Assembly: GCF_009392895.1 (NCBI RefSeq)
Contig: NZ_CP045489.1
Coordinates: 186,001-250,000, forward strand
DNA from: Natronorubrum aibiense
Lineage (GTDB): Archaea > Halobacteriota > Halobacteria > Halobacteriales > Natrialbaceae
Direction: 5' to 3'
DNA: 64,000 nucleotides
Part shown: one piece after another, positions 15,740-23,290 of the stretch
Position numbering within the stretch: the stretch's first letter is position 1
Layout: each line of letters opens with the position of its first letter
The notes under the pieces: generated by a model
Databases searched by the model: none
What the model was told of the DNA's origin: nothing
The model's input: the letters and a program-made list of their open reading frames with translations, nothing else
Position numbers and translations under genes: made by a program

Positions 15740-16000
15740 ATGCGCTTTGACGCTGACTGGATGTCTCGCGCTGACGATCGGATTCTGGAACATCTAGCTG
15801 ACGCTGGACCCGATACACCCAAAGAAATGGCCGAGAGCGACCGTGTACGCTTCTCTAGACAACACATCAACGCTCGCTGCAAGACGCTCGTCGAGTATGG
15901 ACTCCTGGTTCATCTTGGCAACGGTGTCTACGACATCACGCGGCAAGGAGAGCAGTATCTCGCTGGCGAACTTGATGTTCGCAACCTTGAGGCAGAATGA
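15740..16000 (+). CDS. Small winged-helix protein (PhiH1 repressor-like)
   Basis: The 86-residue protein reads MRFDADWMSRADDRILEHLA, then GPDTPKEMAESDRVRFSRQH, a recognition helix INARCKTLVEYGLLVHL and a wing GNGVYDITRQGEQYLAGELD. The form W-M-x-x-x-D-D-R-I-L-E...G...Y-x-I-T-x-x-G-x-x-Y-L-x-G is typical of haloarchaeal PhiH1-repressor-like wHTH proteins. It probably regulates itself and/or the divergent HalOD1 gene. Confidence 0.8.
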   Translation: MRFDADWMSRADDRILEHLADAGPDTPKEMAESDRVRFSRQHINARCKTLVEYGLLVHLGNGVYDITRQGEQYLAGELDVRNLEAE

Positions 16001-16087
16001 ACCCCGCTGGCGACACCCCTGAATCGAAATTCAGCTAGTCGCGAGTCTCGAACGACTCCGCACACAGATCTCTGGAAGAAGAACCGC

Positions 16088-16258
16088 TCACTCGTCTTCG
16101 AGTGCTGCGTAAATCTCCGCGTGGCGGCGTCCGTCAAGTTTCCCCATCTCGAGGGCGATCTCGTGGCGTTCCTCATCACTCTCGGCCGACTGATATCGCT
16201 CATATAGTCGGCGGGCTTCTTCGTCGACCGTCGCCGAGGAATCGGTGCTGGACGCCAT
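16088..16258 (-). CDS. Small acidic helical protein
   Basis: The 56-residue protein starts MASSTDSSATVDEEARRLYE; an earlier Met at 16273 adds five residues. It is almost entirely helical and charged (RYQSAESDEERHEIALEMGK, LDGRRHAEIYAALEDE). No metal or DNA-binding motif is visible. It lies directly downstream of a decayed PadR copy on the same strand, so it may belong to the same module. Not recognised. Confidence 0.5.
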   Translation of the reverse strand: MASSTDSSATVDEEARRLYERYQSAESDEERHEIALEMGKLDGRRHAEIYAALEDE

Positions 16259-16291
16259 CTCTATATTGAACATACTCGTTGTGTCCCTTTA

Positions 16292-16530
16292 TCAGTTGCG
16301 ACGAGCACACGCTCGGAAGTAGATGTAGGAGTTCGTCCGACGATCGACTTGGCCTTTCTCGACAAGCCCTTTGTCGACGACCTCGTCGAGATTCGGATAC
16401 AGTCGTCCGTGGTGGGTCTCGTTCTCGTAGTACTCCTCGAGTACGTCTTTGATCGCGAGGCCATGCGGTCGTCCTGGTCGGCGATCACATACAGCAGGTC
16501 ACGTTGGAAACGGGTGAGGACATCTACTTT
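16292..16530 (-). pseudogene. PadR-like regulator, frameshifted duplicate
   Basis: The sequence parallels the intact PadR gene at 17629-17922: TRFQRDLLYVIADQDD, then a 1-nt loss in GACCGCATGG (the intact gene has GACCCACATGG), then HGLAIKDVLEEYYENETHHG and RLYPNLDEVVDKGLVEK, VDRRTNSYIY and a stop at 16292. The start codon is also lost, and the wing/C-terminus (TITARGRRELEARREW in the intact copy) is replaced. Duplication was followed by decay. Confidence 0.75.
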
Positions 16531-16559
16531 GGCGCAGAAAAACTGCCATCACTGATGGC

Positions 16560-16997
16560 TCATTCGTCCCACAAGCTGGTGATTCGTTCTTCGACCGTAT
16601 CGAGGACGACCCGCAGTACATCCCGATGATCACTTGGCCACGAACTGTCCTCGCCAGGTGTCGGGGCAGTGGGCGGAGGATGAAAGTGGTCTCGCGTATT
16701 GTGAGGGTTCGGATGCCTGTCCCACCGGCACTCCCAGGCGTGATCAGGATGCACCTCTCGGTAATGGATTTTGAAGTCGTCGTTCGTGTACCAGCGAACA
16801 GTGAGACTCGCTTCCTCTACGGTTTCAGGATAGTACGATGGTGCGAGTGTCACATAGAGCTCAAGATGTCCACTCGCATCCGTGATAGTCGCTCGAGCGA
16901 CCTGAGCAGTGGCTTGGAGGCGTGTCTGAAGAAACTCAAGAACTGGACGGTCGATAGGCGCGGGGCTACGTCCATCTCCTGCAGGCGGCGTCATCAA
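16560..16997 (-). CDS. TumE-like (DUF7718-type) putative toxin
   Basis: The 145-residue protein starts MMTPPAGDGRSPAP. Its core is a beta-rich domain (ATITDASGHLELYVTLAPSY, SLTVRWYTNDDFKIHYRE) followed by the conserved H-x-W-E-C-R-W-D-x-H-P-N-x-H-x-x-R-x-H-F-H-P-P block and a C-terminal helix DVLRVVLDTVEERITSLW. This recalls TumE toxins, which have an F-R-x-D-N-x-P-H-H-P...F-P-H-H-K-H block before an acidic helix. It follows the wHTH gene at 17003 with almost no gap. The TumE comparison is inference; a second copy is at 22907. Confidence 0.6.
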   Translation of the reverse strand: MMTPPAGDGRSPAPIDRPVLEFLQTRLQATAQVARATITDASGHLELYVTLAPSYYPETVEEASLTVRWYTNDDFKIHYREVHPDHAWECRWDRHPNPHNTRDHFHPPPTAPTPGEDSSWPSDHRDVLRVVLDTVEERITSLWDE

Positions 16998-17002
16998 TGG
17001 GA

Positions 17003-17536
17003 TTATCCGGATGCTTGGTCGGTCTCGGCGCCAGCGCGTTGCTGACGGGCGCGTTCGTAGCGCTTGCGCTCATCTCGAGCGGTCGCCCAGTCGGCAAGGT
17101 CGCTATATACATCGTCGATTGTCCGTTCGTCGCTCGTCTCTGCAGCATCGACGGCGTCGACGGCTGCCGGCGTTGTGGCATCGTACGTTTCTTCGTAATC
17201 TGTAATCCGTGTCGTGAGCGTGCGGACGTGCTCTTGGAGTTCATCGATGGTGTGCTCGGCAGCGAGCTGATTGATGCGCCGCCACTGGAAGTATGCATCA
17301 TTGCGCTCGTAAGTCGTCGGATGGCCATCGTGGTGCGTGACGATCCCGAGGTCACTGAACCAGCCCAGATATTTTCGGGCTGTCTTCGGGTCGCATTCGG
17401 CCTGCTCTGCGATGGCGCTCGCCGTTGCAGGCTCGCGGGTCTGAAGGATTGTCCCGTAGATGCGCTGTTCGACATCATCGTCACGAAACGCATTCTCAAA
17501 GGATGGGGGACCATCCGGAGACTCTGTGTTGGACAT
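17003..17536 (-). CDS. wHTH regulator (DUF7342-like), putative antitoxin partner
   Basis: The start MSNTESPDGPPSFENAFRDD is preferred because the upstream extension reads through the PadR spacer. The 177-residue protein has a wHTH (VEQRIYGTILQTREPATASA, IAEQAECDPKTARKYLGWFS, GIVTHHDGHPTTYERND) and then a long coiled-coil region (RRINQLAAEHTIDELQEHVR, LTTRITDYEETYDATT). The downstream TumE-like gene follows directly. A duplicate is at 23283-23849. A DNA-binding antitoxin that also represses the pair is inferred. Confidence 0.7.
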   Translation of the reverse strand: MSNTESPDGPPSFENAFRDDDVEQRIYGTILQTREPATASAIAEQAECDPKTARKYLGWFSDLGIVTHHDGHPTTYERNDAYFQWRRINQLAAEHTIDELQEHVRTLTTRITDYEETYDATTPAAVDAVDAAETSDERTIDDVYSDLADWATARDERKRYERARQQRAGAETDQASG

Positions 17537-17628
17537 ACTCGCTCTTGCGTGGCTACGGATATAATTCTTGCTTCGAGGAATAGTTTCCTGACCCGATCCA
17601 ACACGTACGCTCAGCGGCCGCGATCGCC

Positions 17629-17922
17629 TCACTCCGAACTCGAGAGTAGCTCACCGACGTACTGATCTTCCCACTCTCGCCGGGCCTCGAGTTCGCGTCG
17701 GCCACGCGCTGTGATCGTGTAGGAGTTCGTCCGACGATCGACTTTATTTTTCTCGACGAGTCCTTTGTCGACGACGTCATCGAGATTTGGATACAGTCGT
17801 CCGTGGTGGATTTCGTTCTCGTAGTATTCCTCGAGTTCGTCTTTGATCGCGAGGCCATGTGGGTCGCCCTGGCCAGCAATCACGTACAAGATGTCACGTT
17901 GGAATGCAGTGAGATCGTACAT
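17629..17922 (-). CDS. PadR-family transcriptional regulator
   Basis: The 97-residue protein starts MYDLTAFQRDILYVIAGQGD and has the PadR signature HGLAIKDELEEYYENEIHHG, RLYPNLDDVVDKGLVEK, RTNSYTITARGRRELEARRE. PadR proteins are dimeric winged-helix repressors with a C-terminal helix. It lies upstream of the wHTH/TumE-like pair on the same strand, about 90 bp away, and may control it. A frameshifted duplicate is at 16292-16530. Confidence 0.85.
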   Translation of the reverse strand: MYDLTAFQRDILYVIAGQGDPHGLAIKDELEEYYENEIHHGRLYPNLDDVVDKGLVEKNKVDRRTNSYTITARGRRELEARREWEDQYVGELLSSSE

Positions 17923-18146
17923 ATCTGAATGTGAGTATATTGACCGATGAAGGTTTCGGGACCAAGTGACACCACAGAAATTTTTTCTCACCATCCCTGG
18001 CGATTTCCAAGGGGACACAACATGTTACACACACAGGGCGTTCCGAAGTGATGTTGACTGTTCCTGTGAAGGGAAAGTTTCGTCTCTACCCCACTCGCTC
18101 GGCCACTTTTGATGCACCACTCGGAACGTGCCGATCGCAGGACAGA

Positions 18147-18716
18147 CTACTCTTCGAGGCGCTGGAGCAATTGCGTGACATAGGGGCTGTTCTCCCAGCT
18201 ACGATGTGGGCTTATCGTCGTGATCAGTGTTCTCGCTTCCTCCTTGGTCATATGCCCGTTCCGGGAGTAGTCGCAGATGAGCCGCGGCGTCGGGATGATC
18301 CGCGGCCCCTGAAGCACGGCGTGGATGAGTGGAAAGTTCGTTCCGCCGAACTCGTCGGTGAGAAACCCGTCGACGGCGAGCGCGTTCGCGAGAACGATGC
18401 CATCAGTTTCCCCGTCATCGAGGCCGAAAATCGGCCGAGAGTCCGGGATATCGTCGCGTTCGTAGGGATCCTCGACCGTGTAGTGGTTGCGGGCCGCGAG
18501 GACGTTACTCGCAGCCGCGGCGTGGATATCCTGATACTGTGTGATGTCGCGGAGTTCTTCGACCACTTCCGGTGGCACGAACACGTCACAGGAGGTGAGA
18601 AGATACTGGAGTGGGTCCGAAGCGCCGGTGTCAACGGCAGCGTTGGCACGGGGCACGGCGAGACTGACGAGTGCACTGGTGTCGGCGACGACCGTTCGCA
18701 GTCGTGGACCGCTCAT
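18147..18716 (-). CDS. PIN-domain ribonuclease, VapC-like toxin
   Basis: The 189-residue protein starts MSGPRLRTVVADTSALVSLA. PIN features are the first Asp in VVADTSAL, the conserved Glu in VVEELRDI, and later acidic residues in LDDGETDGIVLANAL and FLTDEFGG. Its C-terminal part extends the usual VapC length (about 130-140), with RLICDYSRNGHMTKEEARTL. The gene overlaps the upstream antitoxin by 4 bp (ATGA). VapC enzymes cleave tRNA or rRNA when unbound. Confidence 0.8.
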   Translation of the reverse strand: MSGPRLRTVVADTSALVSLAVPRANAAVDTGASDPLQYLLTSCDVFVPPEVVEELRDITQYQDIHAAAASNVLAARNHYTVEDPYERDDIPDSRPIFGLDDGETDGIVLANALAVDGFLTDEFGGTNFPLIHAVLQGPRIIPTPRLICDYSRNGHMTKEEARTLITTISPHRSWENSPYVTQLLQRLEE

Positions 18717-19081
18717 CGATCATCGTCGGCCGCGGTGTCGACCGTCGTCACATCGCCCTCGTAGACGTCGACGTCGTCGGGGGCAGCGAGATCGAGTGGC
18801 TCGTCTTCGAGGTCCGCTTTGAGGAGGCGGAGCCGCTGGGCCGTCTCAGCATCGACCAACTGCTTGACCGTCTCGAACTCGAGTTGGTCGTCGTAGTACT
18901 TCGTTGCGACCAACTCCTGGAACGTCTCGCTGTCGGCAGTGTCTTCGATGTACTCCCGAATGGCCTCGACGAGGAGATCCGTCCGATCCTTGTCGAAGAG
19001 GTCGGCGATGGCATCAAGCCGGTCGATGAGGTACTCCGGTGACTGGAAATGAACCCGTCGTGGGTCGTTGCTCGTGCCCAT
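18713..19081 (-). CDS. VapB-like ribbon-helix-helix antitoxin
   Basis: The start MGTSNDPRRVHFQSPEYLID is chosen because the upstream sequence contains palindromic repeats, not protein-like codons. The N-terminus RRVHFQSPEYLIDRLDAIAD, LFDKDRTDLLVEAIREYIED is a ribbon-helix-helix DNA-binding domain; the rest (VATKYYDDQLEFETVKQLVD, AETAQRLRLLKADLEDEPLD) is the toxin-binding tail. Its stop overlaps the PIN gene start by 4 bp. The palindromes just upstream suggest autorepression. Confidence 0.8.
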   Translation of the reverse strand: MGTSNDPRRVHFQSPEYLIDRLDAIADLFDKDRTDLLVEAIREYIEDTADSETFQELVATKYYDDQLEFETVKQLVDAETAQRLRLLKADLEDEPLDLAAPDDVDVYEGDVTTVDTAADDDR

Positions 19082-19083
19082 TC

Positions 19084-19143
19084 TATGTGCAAGTTCTGCA
19101 CATAGGGTGATAACGGTTTCGGCGATTGCACAGAGCTTGCACA
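19084..19143. promoter_or_regulatory. Palindromic operator upstream of VapB-like gene
   Basis: TATGTGCA-N5-TGCACATA (19084-19104) is a perfect inverted repeat with 8-bp arms. A second related site, TGCACA-N5-TGCACA (19127-19143), lies 22 bp beyond it. Both abut the antitoxin start at 19081 and use the same TGTGCA half-site, as expected for a cooperative ribbon-helix-helix operator. Confidence 0.6.
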
Positions 19144-19287
19144 TCAAAGTCTCAGAGTCAGGAATCGGATACTCCAATAGCGTCGTGTGCCTGTGACTTT
19201 GATCTCCGTTGGACATCATCGCGACTATGCCTCGGCTATACCTAATACTGCAATCACCGAGTATAACGAGACTAGTAACGGCGGTCG

Positions 19288-19325
19288 TCAACTGCCTCGG
19301 GGTCAAGCCCCGAAGCACTCGCCTT
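19288..19325 (-). mobile_element. IS200/IS605-type right-end remnant
   Basis: CTGCCTCGGGG-TCAA-CCCCGAAGC forms a hairpin preceded by GTCAA, in the orientation expected for the right end of a tnpB-type element read on the minus strand. No tnpB-like protein is readable next to it in either direction, so only the end appears to remain. Confidence 0.3.
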
Positions 19326-19382
19326 GTTTATCTGGAGAATACTGAGCAGCCGGGGACTTTCACGAGATTCGTCTCAGTCGTC

Positions 19383-19700
19383 TTACTGTTCGTTCAGCTC
19401 CTCAAGGAACCAGCCAGCCGTCGTCCCGATACGAATGCCGTCGATGTTGCGCATCTCGAGGTCAGTCGTGGCGGTACGGAACGGATAATGCTCGACGAGG
19501 ACGCGACGGATGACCGTACGGACGGGTTCTGTCCCGTATCTGTCCACGGCGGTTGCCATCGCCGCGTCGAAATGCGCATCCTGGTGATCTTCTCGAGGGT
19601 TCTGTGCGCGCTCGAACACGAGCTTAACTACCTTGTCGACCGATGCGTGCTTGGGGTCTCCGGTTCGTTCACGAACGTCGTACAGGGCGTCGCCATTGGG
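19383..19700 (-). CDS. Conserved plasmid protein, start uncertain
   Basis: From GTG at 19619 the protein is 78 residues (FERAQNPREDHQDAHFDAAM, AVDRYGTEPVRTVIRRVLVE, HYPFRTATTDLEMRNIDGIR). The same frame continues upstream to 19700 with protein-like sequence NGDALYDVRERTGDPKHASV and DKVVKL but has no start before a TGA at 19703-19701. An ATG at 19704-19702, just after the stop of the gene at 19707, is out of frame, so a small indel has probably removed the native start. Function unknown. Confidence 0.55.
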   Translation of the reverse strand, partial: PNGDALYDVRERTGDPKHASVDKVVKLVFERAQNPREDHQDAHFDAAMATAVDRYGTEPVRTVIRRVLVEHYPFRTATTDLEMRNIDGIRIGTTAGWFLEELNEQ

Positions 19701-19706
19701 TCATCG

Positions 19707-20132
19707 CTATTCACCCGTGGTGTCTCTGTCTGTCTCTGTGGTCGTTGGCTCAAGCCGACGCTGCCGGCGGACCTCGGCAAGAGTATCTTTGAGCGTTGCC
19801 AAACTGTCGATGGTCGAGAGTTCGTCGGTGATCTCGTCGAGAAGCATGGCTCGCTCGACAGCGGCCTCGTCTCCTTCGGTCGCCTCAATCGATTCGACGC
19901 GAATCTGTCGGTCTTCGTGCCAGCCACAGGTCCAACAATTTCGGGTAATCTCAATACACTCGTCTTCTTCGGCCGCAAGGAGCGCGTCGGGAAGTGATGT
20001 CGAAGGTGGTTGCTCCGGGCCCACTTCGAGCGTAACCGGTGAGTCGCATGCAGGGCAATCTATAGTCGTCTCGAGGGGCGCTCGTATGTTGAAGATGTGG
20101 GACGACAAGACTGGCCCGCACATGGTCTGCAC
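19707..20132 (-). CDS. Zinc-ribbon protein of plasmid type
   Basis: The 141-residue protein has C-P-A-C near residues 26-29 and C-W-T-C-G about 40 residues later, a four-Cys ribbon. It then has an acidic helical tail (EATEGDEAAVERAMLLDEIT, DELSTIDSLATLKDTLAEVR). Downstream on the same strand lies the conserved gene at 19383, with the two originally adjoining. The sequence type recurs on haloarchaeal plasmids without known function. Confidence 0.65.
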   Translation of the reverse strand: MQTMCGPVLSSHIFNIRAPLETTIDCPACDSPVTLEVGPEQPPSTSLPDALLAAEEDECIEITRNCWTCGWHEDRQIRVESIEATEGDEAAVERAMLLDEITDELSTIDSLATLKDTLAEVRRQRRLEPTTTETDRDTTGE

Positions 20133-20200
20133 CGAACAGGGGTCAAGTACGGACGAGTCCTAAGGCGGTGACTGAGAACCGATGGGCGACAGCGTCGGTG

Positions 20201-20713
20201 TCAGGGCTCCTCGAGCAACGAGCGGGCCCGTTGCACGTAGCTGTTTGCGTCCCAGCTGCGGGCGTCGCTGATCTCGTCGAGAATAGCGCGAGCATCGGCA
20301 GCTGACAGCTGTTCGGTGCGAACAAGTACCGAAAGCAGCGTCGGCGTTGTGACGAGCCGGATGTCAGCGAGCGACGCGTGTATCAAGCCGAGTTGGTTGA
20401 ACTCATCACAGAGCAGTAGTGCAGAATCGAGGTCATTCGCGAGAGTGACAGCCGCGTTTTCGCCGTCATCAAGCGGAAACTCGGCGTCGAAAGCGACCGA
20501 CCGTGTCTCAAGCATCTCAGTTCGGTCAAGGACGGTCGTTGCAGCCCAACCGTGTACGTCATCATACGAGGCGATCTCTCGGAGTTCCTCGATGACCACT
20601 GTTGGGACGATGACCTCGTAGCAGGACAGACAGAGCTCGAGTGGGTCGGGGTCGTCGTCAGCAACGACCCCGAAACTCACGAGGGCAGAGGCGTCAGCGA
20701 TGAGCGTCGACAT
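20201..20713 (-). CDS. PIN-domain ribonuclease, second VapC-like toxin
   Basis: The 170-residue protein starts MSTLIADASALVSFGVVADD, with PIN acidic residues in LIADASAL, VVIEELREI, LDDGENAAVTLANDL and LLCDEFNQLG. The arrangement parallels 18147-18716 (about the same spacing of motifs) but the sequence is clearly diverged. The antitoxin gene at 20714 ends one base upstream of this start, so the pair is coupled. Confidence 0.8.
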   Translation of the reverse strand: MSTLIADASALVSFGVVADDDPDPLELCLSCYEVIVPTVVIEELREIASYDDVHGWAATTVLDRTEMLETRSVAFDAEFPLDDGENAAVTLANDLDSALLLCDEFNQLGLIHASLADIRLVTTPTLLSVLVRTEQLSAADARAILDEISDARSWDANSYVQRARSLLEEP

Positions 20714-21016
20714 TTACGCGTCGGCGACCTCGTCGATGAAGTCGTCGTCCAGTTGCTGTTTCAACACTCGGAGGTTCGCCGCCTCTTCGGCACCGACGAG
20801 CGCTTTGAGTTGCTCGAAGGAGATCTCGTCGTCGTAGTATGCAGCTGCGATTTCCTGCGTGAGCGCGTCGTCATGGGCCGCCTCTTGGAGGTACTCTCGC
20901 AGCGCAGTCACGAGGACATCCGTCCGGTCTTCCCCGAGGACGTCTGCGAGGGCGTCGGCCCGGTCGATAAGTCGGTGGGGCGCCCGGAACTGGACGCGCT
21001 TTTTGTCGCTACTCAT
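20714..21016 (-). CDS. VapB-like ribbon-helix-helix antitoxin, second copy
   Basis: The start MSSDKKRVQFRAPHRLIDRA fits the ribbon-helix-helix pattern KRVQFRAPHRLIDRADALAD, VLGEDRTDVLVTALREYLQE. The tail DDEISFEQLKALVGAEEAAN aligns with the first VapB tail (DDQLEFETVKQLVDAETAQR), so the two pairs share ancestry. The stop abuts the PIN gene. Repeated TGTACA-type boxes sit at the start codon and about 40 bp upstream. Confidence 0.8.
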   Translation of the reverse strand: MSSDKKRVQFRAPHRLIDRADALADVLGEDRTDVLVTALREYLQEAAHDDALTQEIAAAYYDDEISFEQLKALVGAEEAANLRVLKQQLDDDFIDEVADA

Positions 21017-21017
21017 T

Positions 21018-21072
21018 ATGTGTACATTGTGAGCTAGTCCACTTAGCATTTATCGTGTGTACAATGTGAGCC
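21018..21072. promoter_or_regulatory. Repeated TGTGTACAwTGTGAGC boxes upstream of second VapB
   Basis: TGTGTACATTGTGAGC (about 21019-21034) and TGTGTACAATGTGAGC (about 21056-21071) occur in direct orientation about 37 bp apart, the first beginning at the antitoxin start. They differ by one base and contain the palindrome TGTACA. Position and repetition suggest the autoregulatory operator of the VapB-like protein. Confidence 0.5.
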
Positions 21073-21116
21073 TTACTCGCCTCATGTCGACGACCGATCG
21101 GCCGATCAGCCGATCG

Positions 21117-21475
21117 TCAGTCAGACACGGTATGTTTCTCAAGGTCGCGCATCCAGTACGTCGCCGGGCCTCCGGGACTACACCTCGCACACAACTGTAG
21201 AGCCCTCGAGATGGCCGAGTTCAACGCGGAACCGCGTGAGCCAGGCGGGACCGAAGGTCCCGCTGAAAGCCGGCGTGAAACGCCGGCGACGCCGCAATCG
21301 TGTCGACGACCACTCCACACCCGTTGCAAGCATGGTGGTCATGCTCGTCCGGATCCGGCCGCGTCTGGAAGTTGTCACAGATCGGGTGGGAGACTCGCTT
21401 GTCCTGCCACCACGTATTCGTGTTACCTGCTCCGATGTCGCTCCTGCTTCCCGGTGTCGCCGTTGACGACAGCAC
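21117..21475 (-). pseudogene. Decayed copy of the zinc-rich gene at 25132-25470
   Basis: Fragments in two frames match the intact gene: WWQDKRVSHPICDNFQ, DPDEHDHHACNGCGVVVD, then after a frameshift LQLCARCSPGGPATYWMRDL. The intact protein has WGQDERVTHPICVDC, EFDHCTCDGCGLVVDALA and LQLCARCSPGGPATYWTRDL. Indels and loss of a Cys (CVDC to CDNF) show it is no longer functional. Confidence 0.75.
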
Positions 21476-21482
21476 GGTTCGC

Positions 21483-21742
21483 TCAAGAAGAAATGTAGCT
21501 GATTAACTGTGTGGCCACGTCCTCGGTCCGTTCGTCAACAAGAGCGGTCATATGAAATTCCACCTCTGTCGCACTGTTGAGGGTCGCGAGCGACCACGGA
21601 AGGACGTGACTTCGTTCCCCGAGTGGTTCGCCTTCGTAGTCGTCGTCGCGGAGCGTGAGTGACTCCTCGTGGTAGGTCTTCGTGGAGATCAGGACGGTGA
21701 TCAGCTGTACGCCGTGGTTCGGGAACCGAGGTGTTCCCAGAA
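21483..21742 (-). pseudogene. PemK/MazF-like toxin, N-terminally truncated duplicate
   Basis: The frame reads RFPNHGVQLITVLISTKTYH, EESLTLRDDDYEGEPLGERS and so on to SYISS, differing at only a few positions from the intact toxin at 24342-24683. It breaks off at about 21742 (CCCAGAAAG instead of CCCAGAACG), so the first about 30 residues, including GDIIWGTDPLSDKGRP, are missing. It lies next to the same decayed zinc-rich gene, so a block was duplicated. Confidence 0.8.
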
Positions 21743-22102
21743 AGTACAGGAGTGTACAGGTGCCGAGACGGTACAGGAACCCGTTTGGTGCGAACTCGAT
21801 GAAAACGTCTCATTCATTCTTCGTGGGACTGAAAACGAGCAGATAGACGCGCTCTTGAGCTTTTGAGGTGAACCGTTCATGGCCCGAACGACACAGGACG
21901 TCCCTCGCTACATCGTCCACGTTGCAAGAGATTCTGAACTGATCCCACAGTTGCAGGATATCGAGCGCGAACACCGTCTCCAACGAAATTAAGGGGCAAC
22001 CTTTTCCGCTAGGCGACTGTATCTCTGAGTAGAGGCGCAGCATTAGACGATCTTCTCTTCCGAGATGTGGATCGGGCGGCTACTCACCAGAGGTAGGATA
22101 CA
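21743..22102. other. 360-bp gap with remnant-like short frames
   Basis: A plus frame ending at 21866 (ELDENVSFILRGTENEQIDA) and a 37-codon plus frame at 21879-21992 (MARTTQDVPRYIVHVARDSE) look weakly protein-like, but neither has recognisable homology or partner. The segment begins exactly where the truncated toxin copy ends, so it probably holds a recombination junction. Confidence 0.3.
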
Positions 22103-22411
22103 ATGAATCCCCAACAATTACACGATGAGCTTAAAGACGAGTTCGAGTACCCAGTAGATCACGCAACGGTACTCGCTCAAATCGGCGGCGCTACTGTCGA
22201 TGCTCCCGACGACATTGACTCAGAGACGGTCGATGAAATCCTAGCCAGTGACAACGACAAAATATACGAAACCGCCGAGGATCTCGTTGACTCAATTTAT
22301 GGAAATCTCGACGATAGTTACATTGGCAGGAAGTACTACGATGATCGCGGAGCAAACATTGACGGAGACGATTACGAGGATCCGCACGACGACCAGAACC
22401 AATCGTTCTGA
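22103..22411 (+). CDS. DUF5789 family protein
   Basis: The 102-residue acidic protein starts MNPQQLHDELKDEFEYPVDH and continues ATVLAQIGGATVDAPDDIDS, ETVDEILASDNDKIYETAED, ending in Asp/Tyr-rich sequence. The E-F-x-Y-P-V-D-x...I-G...DAP...E-T-V-x-E-I-L layout is the haloarchaeal DUF5789 pattern, a family of small acidic proteins of unknown role. A promoter-like AT stretch is not obvious; the gene stands alone. Confidence 0.75.
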   Translation: MNPQQLHDELKDEFEYPVDHATVLAQIGGATVDAPDDIDSETVDEILASDNDKIYETAEDLVDSIYGNLDDSYIGRKYYDDRGANIDGDDYEDPHDDQNQSF

Positions 22412-22427
22412 AGAGGCTCGTTGTCTG

Positions 22428-22800
22428 TTACCAGAATTTCAGGTTCTGTTTGACTGATTCACGCATCATCTCCTGAATTTCTTCGGTGATTGGGATGTCT
22501 TTCGGACAGACGGCTGTACACGAAAATTGCGTGTGACACTGCCAGACCCTGTGTTCTTTATCGAGTAGCTCCAACCGATGTTCCTTCACGTCTTCCCCTT
22601 CGCGTTCGTCCATGTAGAATCGATACCCCTTGACGATAGCAGCGGGGCCGATATACTCGTCGTCGAACTGTGAGGGATTACACGACGACGTACAACAGCC
22701 ACACTGAATACACCGTGAGGCCATCTTGATCATCTCTCGGTTCTCGGGAGTTGGCGCTGTTCTTCGAGTTCACCGCCTGGGAGATCGTCGGGCTGAAAAT
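22428..22800 (-). pseudogene. sdhB: Succinate dehydrogenase iron-sulfur subunit, C-terminal fragment
   Basis: The last about 98 codons read MASRCIQCGCCTSSCNPSQF, YIGPAAIVKGYRFYMDEREG, HRVWQCHTQFSCTAVCPKDI and PITEEIQEM, which is the SdhB C-terminal domain with cysteine motifs for the [4Fe-4S] and [3Fe-4S] clusters. The plant-type [2Fe-2S] domain (first about 130 residues) is absent. Just upstream, QPDDLPGGELEEQRQLP is readable only in another frame, so the 5' side is frameshifted. A stray fragment, not a working respiratory gene. Confidence 0.8.
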
Positions 22801-22843
22801 ATGGTTGAAGGGACCCGTCTTTCAACATGTGTCCGCTTATCTC

Positions 22844-23290
22844 TCACTCCCAAAACGCTTCGATTCGGTCATCTAGGTCGCCGAGTACGTCCGAGAGCAC
22901 ATCTCGCTAGTCCTCCTCGTACTCGACATCGTCCCCAGGAGTCGTTGCATCCAGTGGTGGGTGAAAATGCGAGCGGATCTTGTGATAGTTTGGATGGTGG
23001 TCCCACCGACACTCCCAGTGGTTTCCAGTGTCGTATTGCTCAGAGTGGTGGATGTTGAAATCGTCTGTCTCGTACCAGCGGACCTGAAGATACGTACGCT
23101 CGATAGCAGTTGGAAAGTACCCCATGTCGTATTCTGCGACGACTGAACTTGGTGCGTATTCCTGCTGAAAGACGGTCTCTGCAAAGCGATTGCTTCGTTT
23201 AAGATGCTGCCCAATTTGTTCGAGAATGTCGGTATCGATGCCACCGACCTTTGGGACAGTATTGTCATCAGTTGGCCGGCGTTCAGGCAT
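22844..23290 (-). CDS. TumE-like protein, second copy, cut short by an amber codon
   Basis: Starting at MPERRPTDDN (overlapping the wHTH stop), the protein carries the same VRWYETDDFNIHHSEQ and HWECRWDHHPNYHKIRSHFH motifs as 16560-16997. Translation ends at TAG (22907-22909), but the frame continues RDVLSDVLGDLDDRIEAFWE to a TGA at 22844, matching the C-terminal helix DVLRVVLDTVEERITSLW of the intact copy. The final 20 residues are therefore lost; the toxin may be inactive. Confidence 0.65.
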
